A DNA stretch of 64,000 nt from Gorsachius magnificus. Its lineage: Eukaryota; Chordata; Aves; Pelecaniformes; Ardeidae. Numbering within the stretch: position 1 is the first letter of the stretch; every line of letters starts with the position of its first letter. The position numbers and the translations under genes are program-made. The stretch lies in NCBI GenBank assembly GCA_034008185.1, contig CM067084.1:15333385-15397384 (forward strand), written 5' to 3'. The notes below the pieces were generated by a model. The model was given only the letters and a program-made list of their open reading frames with translations, was not told where the DNA came from and made no database searches. Shown here piece by piece: positions 13,135 through 24,343 of this stretch.

Positions 13135-14698
13135 TCAAAGATGCAGACCGCTAGCAACTTACTTTTAGCACCTGCTGAGCAAGTTTTAATATCCATTAGC
13201 ATACAAACAACAGTAAAGACATGGGGACCAATCTAAGTGGCAATCTGTAGCTTTTTTCCTTCAAGCTGGGTGTGGTTTGCTGCTCTCTCCCCCTGCCCCA
13301 CAATACTTAAGTACATAGCTCGTGTGAATGTAACACTCCCCTTGCAACCAGAAAAAGCAAATATCTGCTCTAATAGACAACAGTTCACTACTGAGAACCA
13401 AAGGAGAAAGGCAGAATTGTGGGTAAGACAGAATAATGTCATCAGGCCATCTTTCCATTTGCATTTCTCTTTTTTGAAACTAGTTATTTTTTAATGCCTA
13501 CAATTAGACAGATCAACATTTCTGGTTTTAATTTAATGCAGAGTTGATAATTCTGTTTTCTTTTGAATTATATCCCTAAATTTCCATATAAAGTGGTCAC
13601 GGTAAAACAGCATGAATTTGTTTTCAATTATCGGAGTATAGAATTTGTTGTAGGTTGGTTCATTTTACATAAGCACTGTCAAATTTGCTATGTGTCACCA
13701 TACATCCTCTTCTTTTTTCCCTCCCTCAGCACAAATAAAAGTCTTACAGCTCATTTTAAAGTTCTGTAGACTTTTTTTGTGGATATTTATGAAAAGTCTT
13801 AATTTAGCAGCCCAGGGAGACCTTTGCACCATAGTAAGATTTTTATTTTTCCATAGCATATTTTTATCTTTAGCAATGACAAAAGCAGCAGTGATTGGCT
13901 GAAATGTCACGCCATAGAAAAGCAACTTAACATATTGAATTAAAATTCTTGAACTCTTTTGACAACTCTCTGCCATTAGATCTGTGTTTTAACCAAAAGG
14001 AAATATTTTATGGAACATGCTACTGAAAAATACTGAAGATAAGTTTTATATACATTGTCAAGGAATGAGAGCATGAGAAAGCCAGAGTAGCTGTCAGAGA
14101 AGACCACAGTCAAATTAGAGCAATGGTAGAACAGTAAGTCACTGAAAAGATTAATTTGTGTTGTTTCTGTGTTTACAGAAAAATAGTGTTAGCATTAAAA
14201 TAGGGTCTAAGTTAAAAAAAAAAATCATTCTTGACTGGAAGAGGTAAAGTCATGGTTTTGATGAATGCAAAAGGGACTATTAGTCTCTTGTCATCACATC
14301 ATGTATTTGTGAATGTTAATGTAATGTAGTCTATTATCCTTGGGGTATCATCTGAGCCAATTTTATTGCACTGCCCATTGAACAGAGAGTTGTAAAATTT
14401 GCCTTTATCATAGAAATGGCATGGAAAGGTGGGTAAAGCTTAAAAGCAACAGAAAGAAGGAGAAAAAATACAAAGGTCATCAAGCCTATTCTCCCTATTA
14501 ATGAAGGATTTTCATGGTCAGTAAATTTCTTAGCACTTACTGCATTCTCGTTCACTTGAAGGAAGCTTTCTCACTTTCCTAGAAGGCTAATTCTAGAGCA
14601 CAATAGACCTCAAACCAATGCAGCTGACACGCTGTCAGGAGAAGACAGTCTGTAGTGGAAGAATGCTGAAGAGGAAAAGTATAGGAGAGCAGACATGC

Positions 14699-14718
14699 CA
14701 AATAAATAAATAAATAAA
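14699..14718. repeat. (AAAT)n microsatellite
   Basis: About five perfect AAAT/AATA units, intronic. Confidence 0.95.
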
Positions 14719-15159
14719 GACCAGAACGTGGAGGCGTGCCAGGGAAATAAGAAGGAGCATGCTTATTTTTTACCTTCCCTTAGTGGCCTCCGCTGGTGAA
14801 CCACTCACTGAATTGCTGGTGGAATGTAAAGCTTCCTTGAAAATAAATCCAGCTGGGGACAGAGGTGGAATCACCACCTGTGTTCCCAGAGGATGAATGC
14901 TGCTTACAGCTCAAGAGGCCTCTGTGGTGCAGGAAAGTGTGTAATTCACACCTTCTTGAGCCAGCTTTACTGAATGCAATAATCATCTGGTCTTTATTTG
15001 AATCTCCCTCTTCCGGGACTGATTTCCACTGTCTTCTGTTATTCCAATTCTCCTAAAGTAGTGCAGTACATAAAGTTTCTCAGTCCAGATGCAGACCTCA
15101 CATGGGCTCATGGCCACCTCCTTGCAAGCACACTCACAGTCGTACGTCACTCTGCCCAA

Positions 15160-15233
15160 AACCTCTCAATTATTGGCTGGCTCTTGGCAGTCTCAAAGCT
15201 TTTAGCTGCTTCTAACCAATAATTGGGAGAGTT
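15160..15233. repeat. Imperfect inverted repeat (hairpin-forming), 74 nt
   Basis: The arm at 15160-15178 (aacctctcaattattggct) is almost the reverse complement of 15214-15233 (aaccaataattgggagagtt). The two pair through a perfect AATTATTGG/CCAATAATT core, and the spacer is about 35 nt. A second short pairing inside the spacer (gcag with ctgc) could extend the stem. This could be a remnant of a small palindromic transposon or a structured RNA; the sequence does not decide between them. Confidence 0.6.
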
Positions 15234-15967
15234 GTCAAAGCAGGATTCATGTCTTACCAGAAGAGTGTGAAGGAGGCAAGCTGTGGGTTTGTGTTGGGTT
15301 GGTATCTGCATTTATAAGTTTCATATACTTTCTTTAGGAGGACGGGAAGAAAGAATTGTATTATCAGGGGACGAGGATTGTCATTTGGATTAAACTAAAG
15401 ACTTGTCCAGCAGAACAGCAAAATCTGGAGTTGAGGAATTAAAAAAATAAGTACAGAGGACTAGGACTAGAAGTGAAAGGTCCTGCATTTAGTGACTGGT
15501 ATCTTCACAGGACTATTAAGGTAAGGAAAAGAAAAAATAATCAAGGCCATGTCAAAATTTTGTCCTTGCTGCAACTGAAGAAGAAAAAAAAGAATTAGGT
15601 TTTAAGCTCCAGTGCTATCTTTATATTTCAAGCCATTTTATTTATTTCTGTTCAAGTTATGACCACTCTAGAATTCTTTTGCTGGAAAACTATGCTGCAT
15701 AATAAATATGTGTGTGTAATTACTGTGAATAGGTAGTCTGACTTTTCGCCAAGTGCAGAGAAGCCCCATTCAAAATCCATGCAGAACAGGTCTTATGAAT
15801 CAACTTTTGATAGGTCTGACTTTTGGACCCACTGGGCACTAAAGGATGGGACATCATTACTTTATTGTGAGTTCTGTTGTCCTGTAAAAAAAAATGAGCA
15901 TTTAAATATGACTGCAAACATTAGAGCAGACAACTTTGTGATGGGTACACTTTGGCCATCCCTGATT

Positions 15968-16040
15968 TCCAGCCAAATCCTGCCCTGCACCTAACTGAAC
16001 AAAACCCACCTCTAACTTCAGTAGGAGTTGTGCTTAAATT
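15968..16040. repeat. Ancient amniote palindromic repeat (MITE-like), partial
   Basis: The segment beginning agccaaatcctgccctgcac, with 'aacttcagtaggagttgtgc' further on, has the structure of an old amniote palindromic repeat family. In that family a 'gccaaatcctgcc' arm is followed by an internal 'acttcagtgg' centre. It is degenerate, and the family name is not certain. Confidence 0.4.
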
Positions 16041-19000
16041 CCTAAGAGTATGGTCCTCTAAGTATTTTTCCTGTATAAATTTAATTGTAAAGCATTCCTG
16101 TATCTAAAGTTATTTTAAAGTGAAATATTAAAATAGTGTATTTGTTAAAATCAGTAAAAAACATTGAAAATGTTTTAAAAAATCCTTAAATAACTGCAAA
16201 GCCCTTTATAAACAAGAAAAAAATTGAAGCTTTGCAGCATAACAGCAAAAAGGAAATGCTTTGGAGATAGGGTCTAGTATGCATACTATAGTGAGCCATG
16301 ACATCAGTGTAATTATTTTTCCCTAAGGTAAAAGACTTACGTTACAAATTCTTCCCTTGCCAGAGGCCTCAGGCCCCACAGATGTTCAGAGAGCAAAGCA
16401 CTTGAGTTCTCAACACCCAAGAGGTCTATAGGAGCTCTATTCCTACACCATACCTACAGCCCAATCAATTTCTGGTTTTCTCATTTTGGATTTGTTGCCC
16501 CTTTCACCTGTCAGAGGCACTTCCCCCTTGTGTGTCTCAAAATAGTCAATGCAGCTTTGAAAGGCAAGGTGTGCCCTTGCAGCAGACCTTTTGCTGGTTT
16601 CTACTTCTGCTGTAGTCAAGTTTCTATCCTGTGCTGGGACCAAATTTCCAAAACATGTCAATTAAGCAAACGCTTCCCGCTGAGAAAAACACCTGACATT
16701 GATCTTCATCCCTACAGTAAGATCCAGTAAAGGAAGGTTCAAGTAAGCAGAGATTCTTTTGGGATCACCTAATTAGAAATCCCTTTCTGAAGAGTTCATA
16801 TGGTACTGCCTGATAAGAGATTTTAGATGTTCCATGACCCCTTCCCCCATGTTTTTTACAAATAAAACTCCTTGAGATCAAACACATGGTAATACATATT
16901 AGTTATGGTATTTATTACATAAGAAATAAACTAAATTAAGGGTGATCATACTACCTCAACGAGTTACCCAGCATTTGGTCTATAGTAATAGATGAAAACA
17001 TATGATATAAAGACATTACATTAGAGTTAATATTTTAAGTCACAAATTACCATTGACTATATTTTAAGCACAACCCTTTTTAAAAAAGGTTGCTGCTCAT
17101 TTCCAACATGAGGCTGGGATTGTCCAGATGAAAGAGCTGTTAAGTATAAATCCCACTATTTTATGTGAGTGAATTGTGAAATCAATTTTAAAGGAAAACT
17201 TGGAATCTGCTACCTATATTGTTTACTAGTAAGCCACACAGAGTAATGGAAATAAATGGTCATGTCTGGGTTTGCTTATGGAAATTAATTACTATTAAGG
17301 TTGCATAATTAAGGGTCATAGTACCAGTTAAGGCATTCCCATGTAACTCTATATTTACCATAGGAAATAATACATATATCGATGTAATAAATGGCAGCAT
17401 GTCTTAAAAATAACTGCAGCATATGTTTCTGTATTATAGAAAAAGTGTAATACCTTAATAATATAATAATACTGCTGTATATAATACCAGAGATATATAA
17501 GAATACATTTGGAAATGCATAGATGGAGAGTAGAGCCCTCTTCTAATGAGCGCTTATGTGAAAATAGCACCTTTCTATAAAAATCCAGGATTCGCGTGCA
17601 ACAATTACTCCTCTTGGTGTTAGTCAAAATACAGAGGGGATCGTGTTGTGCAGTTGTTTCAGATTTTTACAAGTGTAAATATATTGCAACAGAAATTACA
17701 ATGCAAAAAGAAATATTGAAAATATACTTCAGTTAAGAGCACTTACTGGTGTAATATACTTTTAGAACTGACATAATGTACCTAACCAACCATTTAAAAA
17801 TGAGAAGTAAAGAAACACTTTAAGTTTAATGCATACAATTAACTTTACTTGGCTTTGTACTGACTTAAGATATTCTGATTAAATTATTTTCACCCTTGTG
17901 GTCCTAAACTAGACCAAACTGGTTTTTAAAGGAATGTTTTTCCTTTCACATAACTCCTTAGCTGAAGCTTATAATCTGGCCCAAGGAAGATCAGCTTTGA
18001 AACAAGTGTAGTATTGGTGCAAAACATGCAATTCCTGCGAGTAGAAGATAGGAGTGTTCAAGCTCAAGAGATGCATAGGCAGACATCAGAAGAGTGAGCT
18101 TCCAGGTTTAGTTAAAATAGAGATTTCACACCGGCCCCAGTCTACAGTATGTTTAGGTAATTAACACTCATTTCAGCCAACCATCATTCTTTGTCTTCAG
18201 CAGACATCCCAATGGAATACAAAGATTTGTCTCATTCTTCTCGCCCTTCTTTATAGAACTGACAAATGTTAATTGTTATTCCGTCAAACTGTGTAGTGCA
18301 GAATCTCATACAAGCTACTATGTCATCTACACTTTGTTGGTGCTGGTTTCATCAGAGGGGAAACTTAAAAAGAAAATTATGTCAAGAAGTTATTAAGCTG
18401 CCAAGAGAAAGATACAGATATTTGACACTTGGTATCTACAAGACAAGACTATAAAGCTGGTTTCACAGTAGGGGCATTTATCAAAAGTCCATTGATAAAA
18501 AATAAAAATGAGGACTATTCTAAAGGGAAAATCTGGAATTTTGAAATTTGATACATAATTATGCAGTTTGACAGTACCAAAATGACTGCTTGTAAGGGAT
18601 TTTGCTGGGTATCTCTCAATTTACACCTCAACATAAGAGACATAACACTACAGAAAACTATATACTTTCTGGCACCATAGAGGTAATTTCAAAAGCTATG
18701 GAAGCTGTGGCAGTGATTTAATTGGAAACAACAGGTTTGCCAGTTAGTGATAAAGCTGAAAGTACATACGAACAATTGTTTTCCAAAACCAGAAAAAATA
18801 AGTATGGATAAACTCAGCTGGATTTCTAGTTGACCAACTAATGGCTTGATGCTGCACTGATTTCAGTATCTTAGAGGGATATTTCCAAAGTTCTTATTAA
18901 ATACAAGAGTAAACAGACTTTTTAGAACATAGTGTGTCTGGCTCACTTTGAAAAACAGAAAGCAGTGTGACTTTTCAAGACACAACAGATACATTCTATA

Positions 19001-19452
19001 AACAAAGAAAGAAATATATTGCAGTCTAATAGAAACATGCAGGACAGCAATTAGTAGGAATACTGGCCTGATTCTATGAATGCAACTCGCCATACTAACT
19101 ACCTTGCAGGTCTTGTGTTTCATTCATTTGTCAAATTATTGCTTCATGTGTACTTCTTTAAAAGCTCTTAATTTAATTTTCACCTGTTTATGTTTTCAAC
19201 AACTTCACTTTCACACTGAGACTGCTCCCATGACATCAAGCACTAAATAAAATCTTCAGCTAAGTAACAGAAAGATCTTTTCTTACTAATGCTTTCAGTA
19301 ACTCACCTTGAATGGCAGGCCTAGTGTGACTCATTGACATTCCTGGGCCCTTAAATGAGTTGAACTCATCTCTCAGGAGAAGAAATAGGACTGTCTTTGT
19401 CTGGGCACAACAGATAGAATCATTCATCAGGAATCTTTGAAATATGCCTTAC

Positions 19453-19686
19453 TGTTCCCAAAGCAACTGATTTGCCTCCCTTTGCTTCAGACTTTATCAG
19501 AGCAACTTGGTCAAAACTCTTAGAAACTTGTACAATAATATCTACAATCAGTTCAGACTCAGCTGCAGAATTATTTTTGGCTTGTAAAGGAGAAAGAGCA
19601 GGATTGCCAGTCCCTTCATCCACGATGACTGCAACTGATTTGGCAGCTCTAACTAGACTTTCAAAACTAACCTCTCTGATAACCCC
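19453..19686 (-). other. Antisense exon-like open block (unidentified)
   Basis: On the minus strand this 234-nt block is open for 78 codons. It is preceded by an AG acceptor (cag at 19689-19687) and followed by a GTAAGG donor at 19452-19447, so it would be a phase 0-0 exon. Without splicing the frame ends at a TGA at 19420-19422. The translation is rich in Ala, Ser, Val, Glu and Lys and poor in Cys, His and Trp. Codons of RNY form are more frequent than chance: about 32 of about 80 by hand count against about 20 expected. The polypyrimidine tract is weak. I do not recognise the product. It could be an exon of an antisense gene, a fragment of a retrocopy, or chance. Confidence 0.3.
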
Positions 19687-20541
19687 CTGAAACTAAATTT
19701 TTCTAGCAAACAAACTAGCAAATTTTGGCTGCCTCTAATTAGCAGGATCCAGACTTCATTGTACAAATCTCTTTGTATGGAAATCTCTTGACCTATTTAC
19801 ATCTCCGTTTCTGACTCAGGTTCCTCTTTGGTGGTTGTGATTAAAAAGGAAGTATGGCAATCATGTTGAATTAAAATAAATTAAAGCTGTGCACTTTCCC
19901 AATTAGGCCTTTTGTGGGACATCTTTCAACAGGAAGACAGGCCCATCCATCACTCTGAATTGCAAATACATTTTAAAAGCTTCATTCTCTCTTATAATTT
20001 AAAATTTCATAATTAGTTATCATGGGTGTGGTTAGAGTTGCAAAACATCTGCTTATGGGTGCAGAGCTGGAGCACTTGAGTCTACAACAGAGTCACTAGT
20101 TTTGAAAGGCTGGCAAACCCTGAGTTAAACCCCAAAACAACCATCAGCTTGTGAGTAATCACATATATGAATTGAATTTGAATGGTTAATTATGTACTCT
20201 GTTTATTTCTGTGCCTCGGCTTCTCTCCCCTGTATTACCTCAAGAGCAACAAATGAATCTAAGTTTTATTCTTCATTTATACAAATATAATTTTAGGCAT
20301 AGTAATGCTACATACACTTTTAGAAGCCAAAGAGAAAATTGCCTTCTATTTAAGTACACAGGGTATTTGCATTGTCACAGTACATTACGTGGATTTGATG
20401 CTTAACATATAACTGTACTAATCTTTGTGGCAAACATAATAACAAAAGAAAGTTATTCGGAGATTTTTCTATTTTTATTTTAAAAAATAACAAAAACCTT
20501 TCCATTGAAGGACCACATGTAAAACTCTGGTTTCTCTGCAG

Positions 20542-20629
20542 AGAGACCAAGGCTGCTTATTACCTACAGTATACTAGCTATGATGAACAGACCACCATCG
20601 TTGTGACAACTGATGTTGCTGCCTCCAGG
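20542..20629 (+). other. Possible cryptic (poison-type) exon in HHIP intron
   Basis: A good acceptor (tttctctgcag ending at 20541) and a GTAAAA donor at 20630 bracket 88 nt about 500 bases upstream of the first HHIP exon in the window. The HHIP frame enters this position in phase 0, and the inserted sequence would meet TAG after 11 codons. Its inclusion would therefore truncate the protein. No HHIP homology is visible in the block, so this is speculative. Confidence 0.2.
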
Positions 20630-21123
20630 GTAAAACAAAGGTTTACATATTACACAAGCAATTTAACTGTTTTCTAAACATATTGCCAAGACAGTGGGAG
20701 TTGGCAGCCAGCACTGTGTTTTAGGTTTTGGATACTTGGATTAGAAGTGACTGCTGATTACAGACCTTTTTATTTGTCTTCTACGAATTACAAGCAACCT
20801 AGTAACCCAGCAAAGAATCCTTCACAGCACTTAAACTTGTCTTCATGGCTTCCCAAAGATTACATACACAAATCACTCCACAAAAGTGGCATAAGAGACT
20901 TGTGCATAGATAACTACATAAGACAATTGTCTTGTTCCAACTCTTAAAGAGTTCCCCAAAGTGAAATGTTTTATAATCCTTTTTGTGCAGTAGTCAGGAA
21001 AGAAATAAAAGAGTTTGGGCAAAGATTATCCACAAGAAAGAAACTTTTTTTTGGGTTCCAGCTGAAACACAATAAAGAACATAATTAACTTCACAATTCT
21101 TTGTGTTTTTCATTTGACTGCAG

Positions 21124-21275
21124 GGAGGAGATGAAAGAGGACTGTTAAGCCTTGCATTCCATCCCAATTACAAGAAAAATGGAAAGCTGTATGTGTCTTA
21201 TACCACCAACCAAGAACGGTGGGCTATTGGACCTCATGACCACATCCTTAGGGTCGTAGAATACACAGTATCCAG
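21124..21275 (+). CDS. HHIP: HHIP coding exon (probably exon 5): beta-propeller, residues 278-328
   Basis: This exon starts after an AG at 21122-21123 with Gly-Gly-Asp-Glu-Arg-Gly and ends in the first two bases of an Arg codon before a GT at 21276. Entry is in phase 0 and exit in phase 2. The 50 full codons match human HHIP from Gly278 with essentially no change, including the LLSLAFHPNYKKNGKLYVSY propeller strand segment and the GPHDHILRVVEY segment. HHIP is an extracellular Hedgehog antagonist whose six-bladed propeller docks onto Sonic, Indian and Desert hedgehog. This exon supplies early propeller blades. Residue numbers are taken from the human protein by counting back from the stop codon, with no length difference. 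Confidence 0.97.
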
Positions 21276-21709
21276 GTATCAGTAGAAGTCTAAAATTCAC
21301 ACATTCTGTATTTGTCAGCAACCTTTTCCTTTTAGTATTTCCCATTTCTATAATGAACTATCAGATTTACAATGTGTACACTTGGGCACTTGCAGAAAAA
21401 TTATTGCTGATTTTATTTCAAACAGTGTTTTGGAACATCAGTAAGTACACTGGCTTAGTCCTTTTAAGACTTTTTTTAGTTATTCTGTCATTTTTTAATT
21501 ATAGTTATTTCCTACTTACTGTGTATAGGCAGCAAAATATTTTTGTGAATGCTGGAAAAATGAAATTTCTCAGAAATAATTGTTTGACCTTTTTCCACCA
21601 AGTTAAAACATCCACATCTTAAAGTATAATTTGAATGATTCTAGTGTCTTTTTAGAAAGAAGAACAATGATAGTGAACTGTGAAAACTGTTCATATCTTT
21701 ATATTGCAG
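21276..21709 (+). other. HHIP: HHIP intron (434 nt)
   Basis: A short phase-2 intron with GT at 21276 (gtatca) and AG at 21708-21709. It is AT-rich and I see no other feature in it. Confidence 0.95.
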
Positions 21710-21883
21710 GAAAAATCCACACCAAGTTGATATGAGAACAGCAAGAGTGTTTTTAGAAGTAGCAGAACTACATCGAAAACATCTAGGAGGACAGCTTCTG
21801 TTTGGCCCAGATGGTTTCCTATACATTTTTCTTGGAGATGGCATGATCACTCTAGATGATATGGAGGAGATGGATGGTTTAAG
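21710..21883 (+). CDS. HHIP: HHIP coding exon (probably exon 6): propeller with Hedgehog-binding loop, residues 328-386
   Basis: The 174-nt exon completes Arg328, runs through ARVFLEVAELHRKHLGGQLL and the GPDGFLYIFLGDGM strand, and ends in DDMEEMDGL plus two bases of Ser386. The Asp codon at 21873-21875 corresponds to human Asp383. In solved HHIP-Hedgehog complexes this residue sits at the tip of the L2 loop and coordinates the zinc ion in the Hedgehog pseudo-active site. The adjoining acidic residues of the loop are also kept, so the inhibitory contact should be intact. The exon has Met where human has Leu at 336, and Phe for Ile at 368, both conservative. Flanks are AG at 21708 and GT at 21884; both borders are phase 2. 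Confidence 0.97.
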
Positions 21884-23283
21884 GTACAAAAACTACCAAT
21901 GGATAGACTTCTATTATTGTCTTCTGGTTTTGCACTGTATTTGGGGTCAGAATCAAAAGTGATCAGCAGTTGTCAGGACAAATGCCACTCCCCCTTCCTT
22001 TACTACATAATCCCCCTATTTTCAGTGCCTGGGTTTAGCAAACTATGGATTTTCAGAACAGTCTTACTGCTTAAACATATCTTCTTGTCATTGTGTGCTA
22101 TCAAACCATTTAAATATTGGAGCCATCACCAGTAGATGCAATTGTATTTAAGCACAGGCTAGACTATCTTTTTTCCAAACTATTATTCTATGAACAAGAT
22201 AACTATTGAATAAACATTCTAAAAAAGTGTCTACAAACACATACCAGCATCAACAACAACACTGTATCACTTCGGAAAATGTCTAGAGAACATATGAAGG
22301 AATTCTACTTTGGTTCTACCTATAGAATTTTCTCAACCTGCTTTTTCCCTCGATTCAGTATGCTCTGTTGGAGTTGCAACGTTTGCCTTAATTTAGAGAA
22401 AGCATGGACTGAGCCTTTACAGACCTAAAAAGATCTGCTATGCTCAAAGGCCTCTTAGGCTCAGCAGGATAGCAGGTGCTCCTGCCCTTTGCAGGACCAA
22501 GACCAGAGAACAATTCTAATACTTGATTTTAAATTAATGTAAAACAAGGAGAGACTGAAACAGATTCGTGATGAAGACGGACAGAAAGGAATCAATTTAA
22601 ATATGCGCATCTATTCATGTTCGTAAAAAGAGTTTTGATGCTTTTCTACTCCTCCTACATTCTTGTCCTTCTCCCTTCCCCCACCATGATCATGAATATA
22701 AGGCAGAACATTTTACTCTGTCCTGTGTCATGTAACAAGAAAGTTCTGATACTTTACCAAAAATACCAACATCTCCATTCAACCAATACAATTACTTTGG
22801 TTTTTTTAATGTATAATTAATATATAATTAACGTATAATTAATCTTTGGGTTGTACTGTAACTAGAAATCATTGAATTCAAGAGTAGGATTCAAAGTGTT
22901 AGCAAAAAGCATTATGTAACTACATAGTGATTATATCCAGTTACTTTAGAGGAGATACAGTATAAAAGAGTTAATAGCCTTATGTTTGAAGCCATAAAAC
23001 AATGTTGTTGTATGGAAAGTTGCTTATTACCAAGTTGCTTCCCAACAGCATGGTCAGAGGCATTCTAATATGCACATAACAAGGCAACATATTGGCCAAA
23101 GTGAATCTTTGATAGGTTCTGCTACTATTCTTTGGACTTGCATGTACCATAAAACCAACCTAGATGTGATTATTCAGTAAAGTAGGTTGTTTATTTTGCT
23201 GGTTCACTGTAGTATTATATGGATTAAATCTACCAGTAAAATACTTTTTAAAAACCAATTACTTTATCCTCCAACTTTCTCAG
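21884..23283 (+). other. HHIP: HHIP intron (1.4 kb) with a triple TAATTA cluster
   Basis: A phase-2 intron with GT at 21884 and AG at 23282-23283. It contains the phased TAATTA cluster at 22811-22843, listed separately. No other exon or repeat is recognisable. Confidence 0.95.
22811..22842. promoter_or_regulatory. Three TAATTA homeodomain cores at exact 11-bp spacing
   Basis: TAATTA palindromes start at 22814, 22825 and 22836. They lie within three near-identical 10-11 bp units (gtataattaa, tatataattaa, cgtataattaa). TAATTA is the core of Q50 homeodomain sites, and 11-bp spacing places the copies on nearly the same face of the helix. Regulatory function is inferred from the motif arrangement only. 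Simple slippage in AT-rich DNA is the alternative. Confidence 0.35.
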
Positions 23284-23427
23284 TGATTTTACAGGCTCTG
23301 TATTGCGCCTCGATGTAAATACTGACCTGTGCAATGTCCCTTACTCCATACCACGGAGCAACCCACATTTTAATAGCACAAACCAACCTCCTGAGATTTT
23401 TGCACATGGACTCCACAATCCAGGCCG
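23284..23427 (+). CDS. HHIP: HHIP coding exon (probably exon 7): propeller, residues 386-434
   Basis: The 144-nt exon completes Ser386 and continues with Asp387-Phe-Thr-Gly-Ser-Val-Leu-Arg-Leu-Asp-Val, closing the Hedgehog-contact loop. It then gives CNVPYSIPRSNPHF and the Asn-Ser-Thr sequon equivalent to human Asn416, and ends with HGLHNPG plus two bases of Arg434. Differences from human include Asn-Thr-Asp-Leu for Asp-Thr-Asp-Met and Asn for Asp before Pro-Gly. The flanks are AG at 23282 and a good GTAAGT donor at 23428. Entry and exit are phase 2. The product is secretory and extracellular, so the sequon could carry N-glycan. Confidence 0.97.
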
Positions 23428-24343
23428 GTAAGTAAGTTACAATTAAATTGAATTACTCTGGAACAGGTACTGTTTTCAACCAGAAACCTTTTATACAGTC
23501 GGATAACGAAATGTTAATAATAAAGGCACTTGTGAAATTTTTAAAACTTATACTCCTCCACCTCCACACATACATCACAGTTAGAAACAAATGTACGTTG
23601 GCAAAGGGGAAGGAGAAGACAATGCACAACTATTACAAGTCAAGGCTGAAGTGAGAGAAACAAAGTACAGGATTTTTGATTTTAATGAATAATAAAATTA
23701 TTACAGTTATGAAAGAAGAGAACTTAAAGCAGAGAGTTGGTAAAGTACAGCTGAGAGAGGAATTTGAGAAATTAGAGTAGTCGAATCTTGACTGAGAAAA
23801 AAAGGCACATGGAAAACAAATGAGAACATCTGGTGATATCTAAACAATAACACGGAGGAGAACAATGTTTTAGCTAAACAACACATAATTCAGCAAATTA
23901 GGTGGGTGGTAGTACTGAAATGACATTTAAAGTCACGGTTTGAAAAAATTCAGAAAGTCAAGTTGTTGAGATAAGGAGTTGATTCTTGGACTTTTTTACA
24001 ATCCAAAATTCCTACACCATAGAATTCAACTAATTTAGCTTGGCTAAAGCAATACTCACATTAGGTGCTATTGAGCAGAGAATATTTTATCACTGGAAAA
24101 AATATTTTTAATTCACATTATATAAAAAATGGTGCAGGGATGGGGAAGTTATATTATCTCTTGTATATAAATCTTATGCACTTCTCAGATATTTTGGCTC
24201 AGTATGGAATAGGTCCCTCAAATGAGTAGGTACCACAAAGAAACAATAATTCTTCAAAAGGTGATGCTTCATACTATTGATAGAGAATTATCCATTATGA
24301 GCTCATCTATCTTGTGGATTCTCTTATATTTTTTGTTTTACAG
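23428..24343 (+). other. HHIP: HHIP intron (0.9 kb)
   Basis: A phase-2 intron with GTAAGT at 23428 and AG at 24342-24343. A GLI-like 9-mer with one mismatch (tgggtggta) lies at 23903-23911. Single-mismatch hits of this length are expected by chance, so it is not called as a site. Nothing else is visible. Confidence 0.95.

Larger units (their letters stand above)
1..21123 (+). other. HHIP: HHIP intron (3' part of a long intron, probably intron 4)
   Basis: This stretch runs from the window edge to the AG at 21122-21123 that precedes the first recognisable HHIP exon. I looked for the preceding HHIP exon, which in the human protein ends just before the Gly-Gly-Asp-Glu-Arg motif of the propeller, and did not find it. 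The assignment as intron is therefore inferred from gene order. The open reading frames here are short, lack splice context and resemble no family I know, apart from LINE-derived frames. The stretch contains two ancient CR1 remnants, a 29-bp tandem duplication, microsatellites, palindromic repeat fragments and an antisense exon-like block, each listed separately. I see nothing else of substance. Confidence 0.75.

Noticed and set aside
1..21123. Search for the preceding HHIP exon (the segment before Gly278)
   Set aside because: No translation resembling the expected preceding propeller segment was found in any frame, so it is taken to lie upstream of the window.
23903..23911. GLI-like 9-mers with one mismatch, also at 29841, 30516, 33630, 43113 and 56736
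   Set aside because: One-mismatch matches to a 9-mer are expected more than ten times by chance in this window. Only the exact match was reported.
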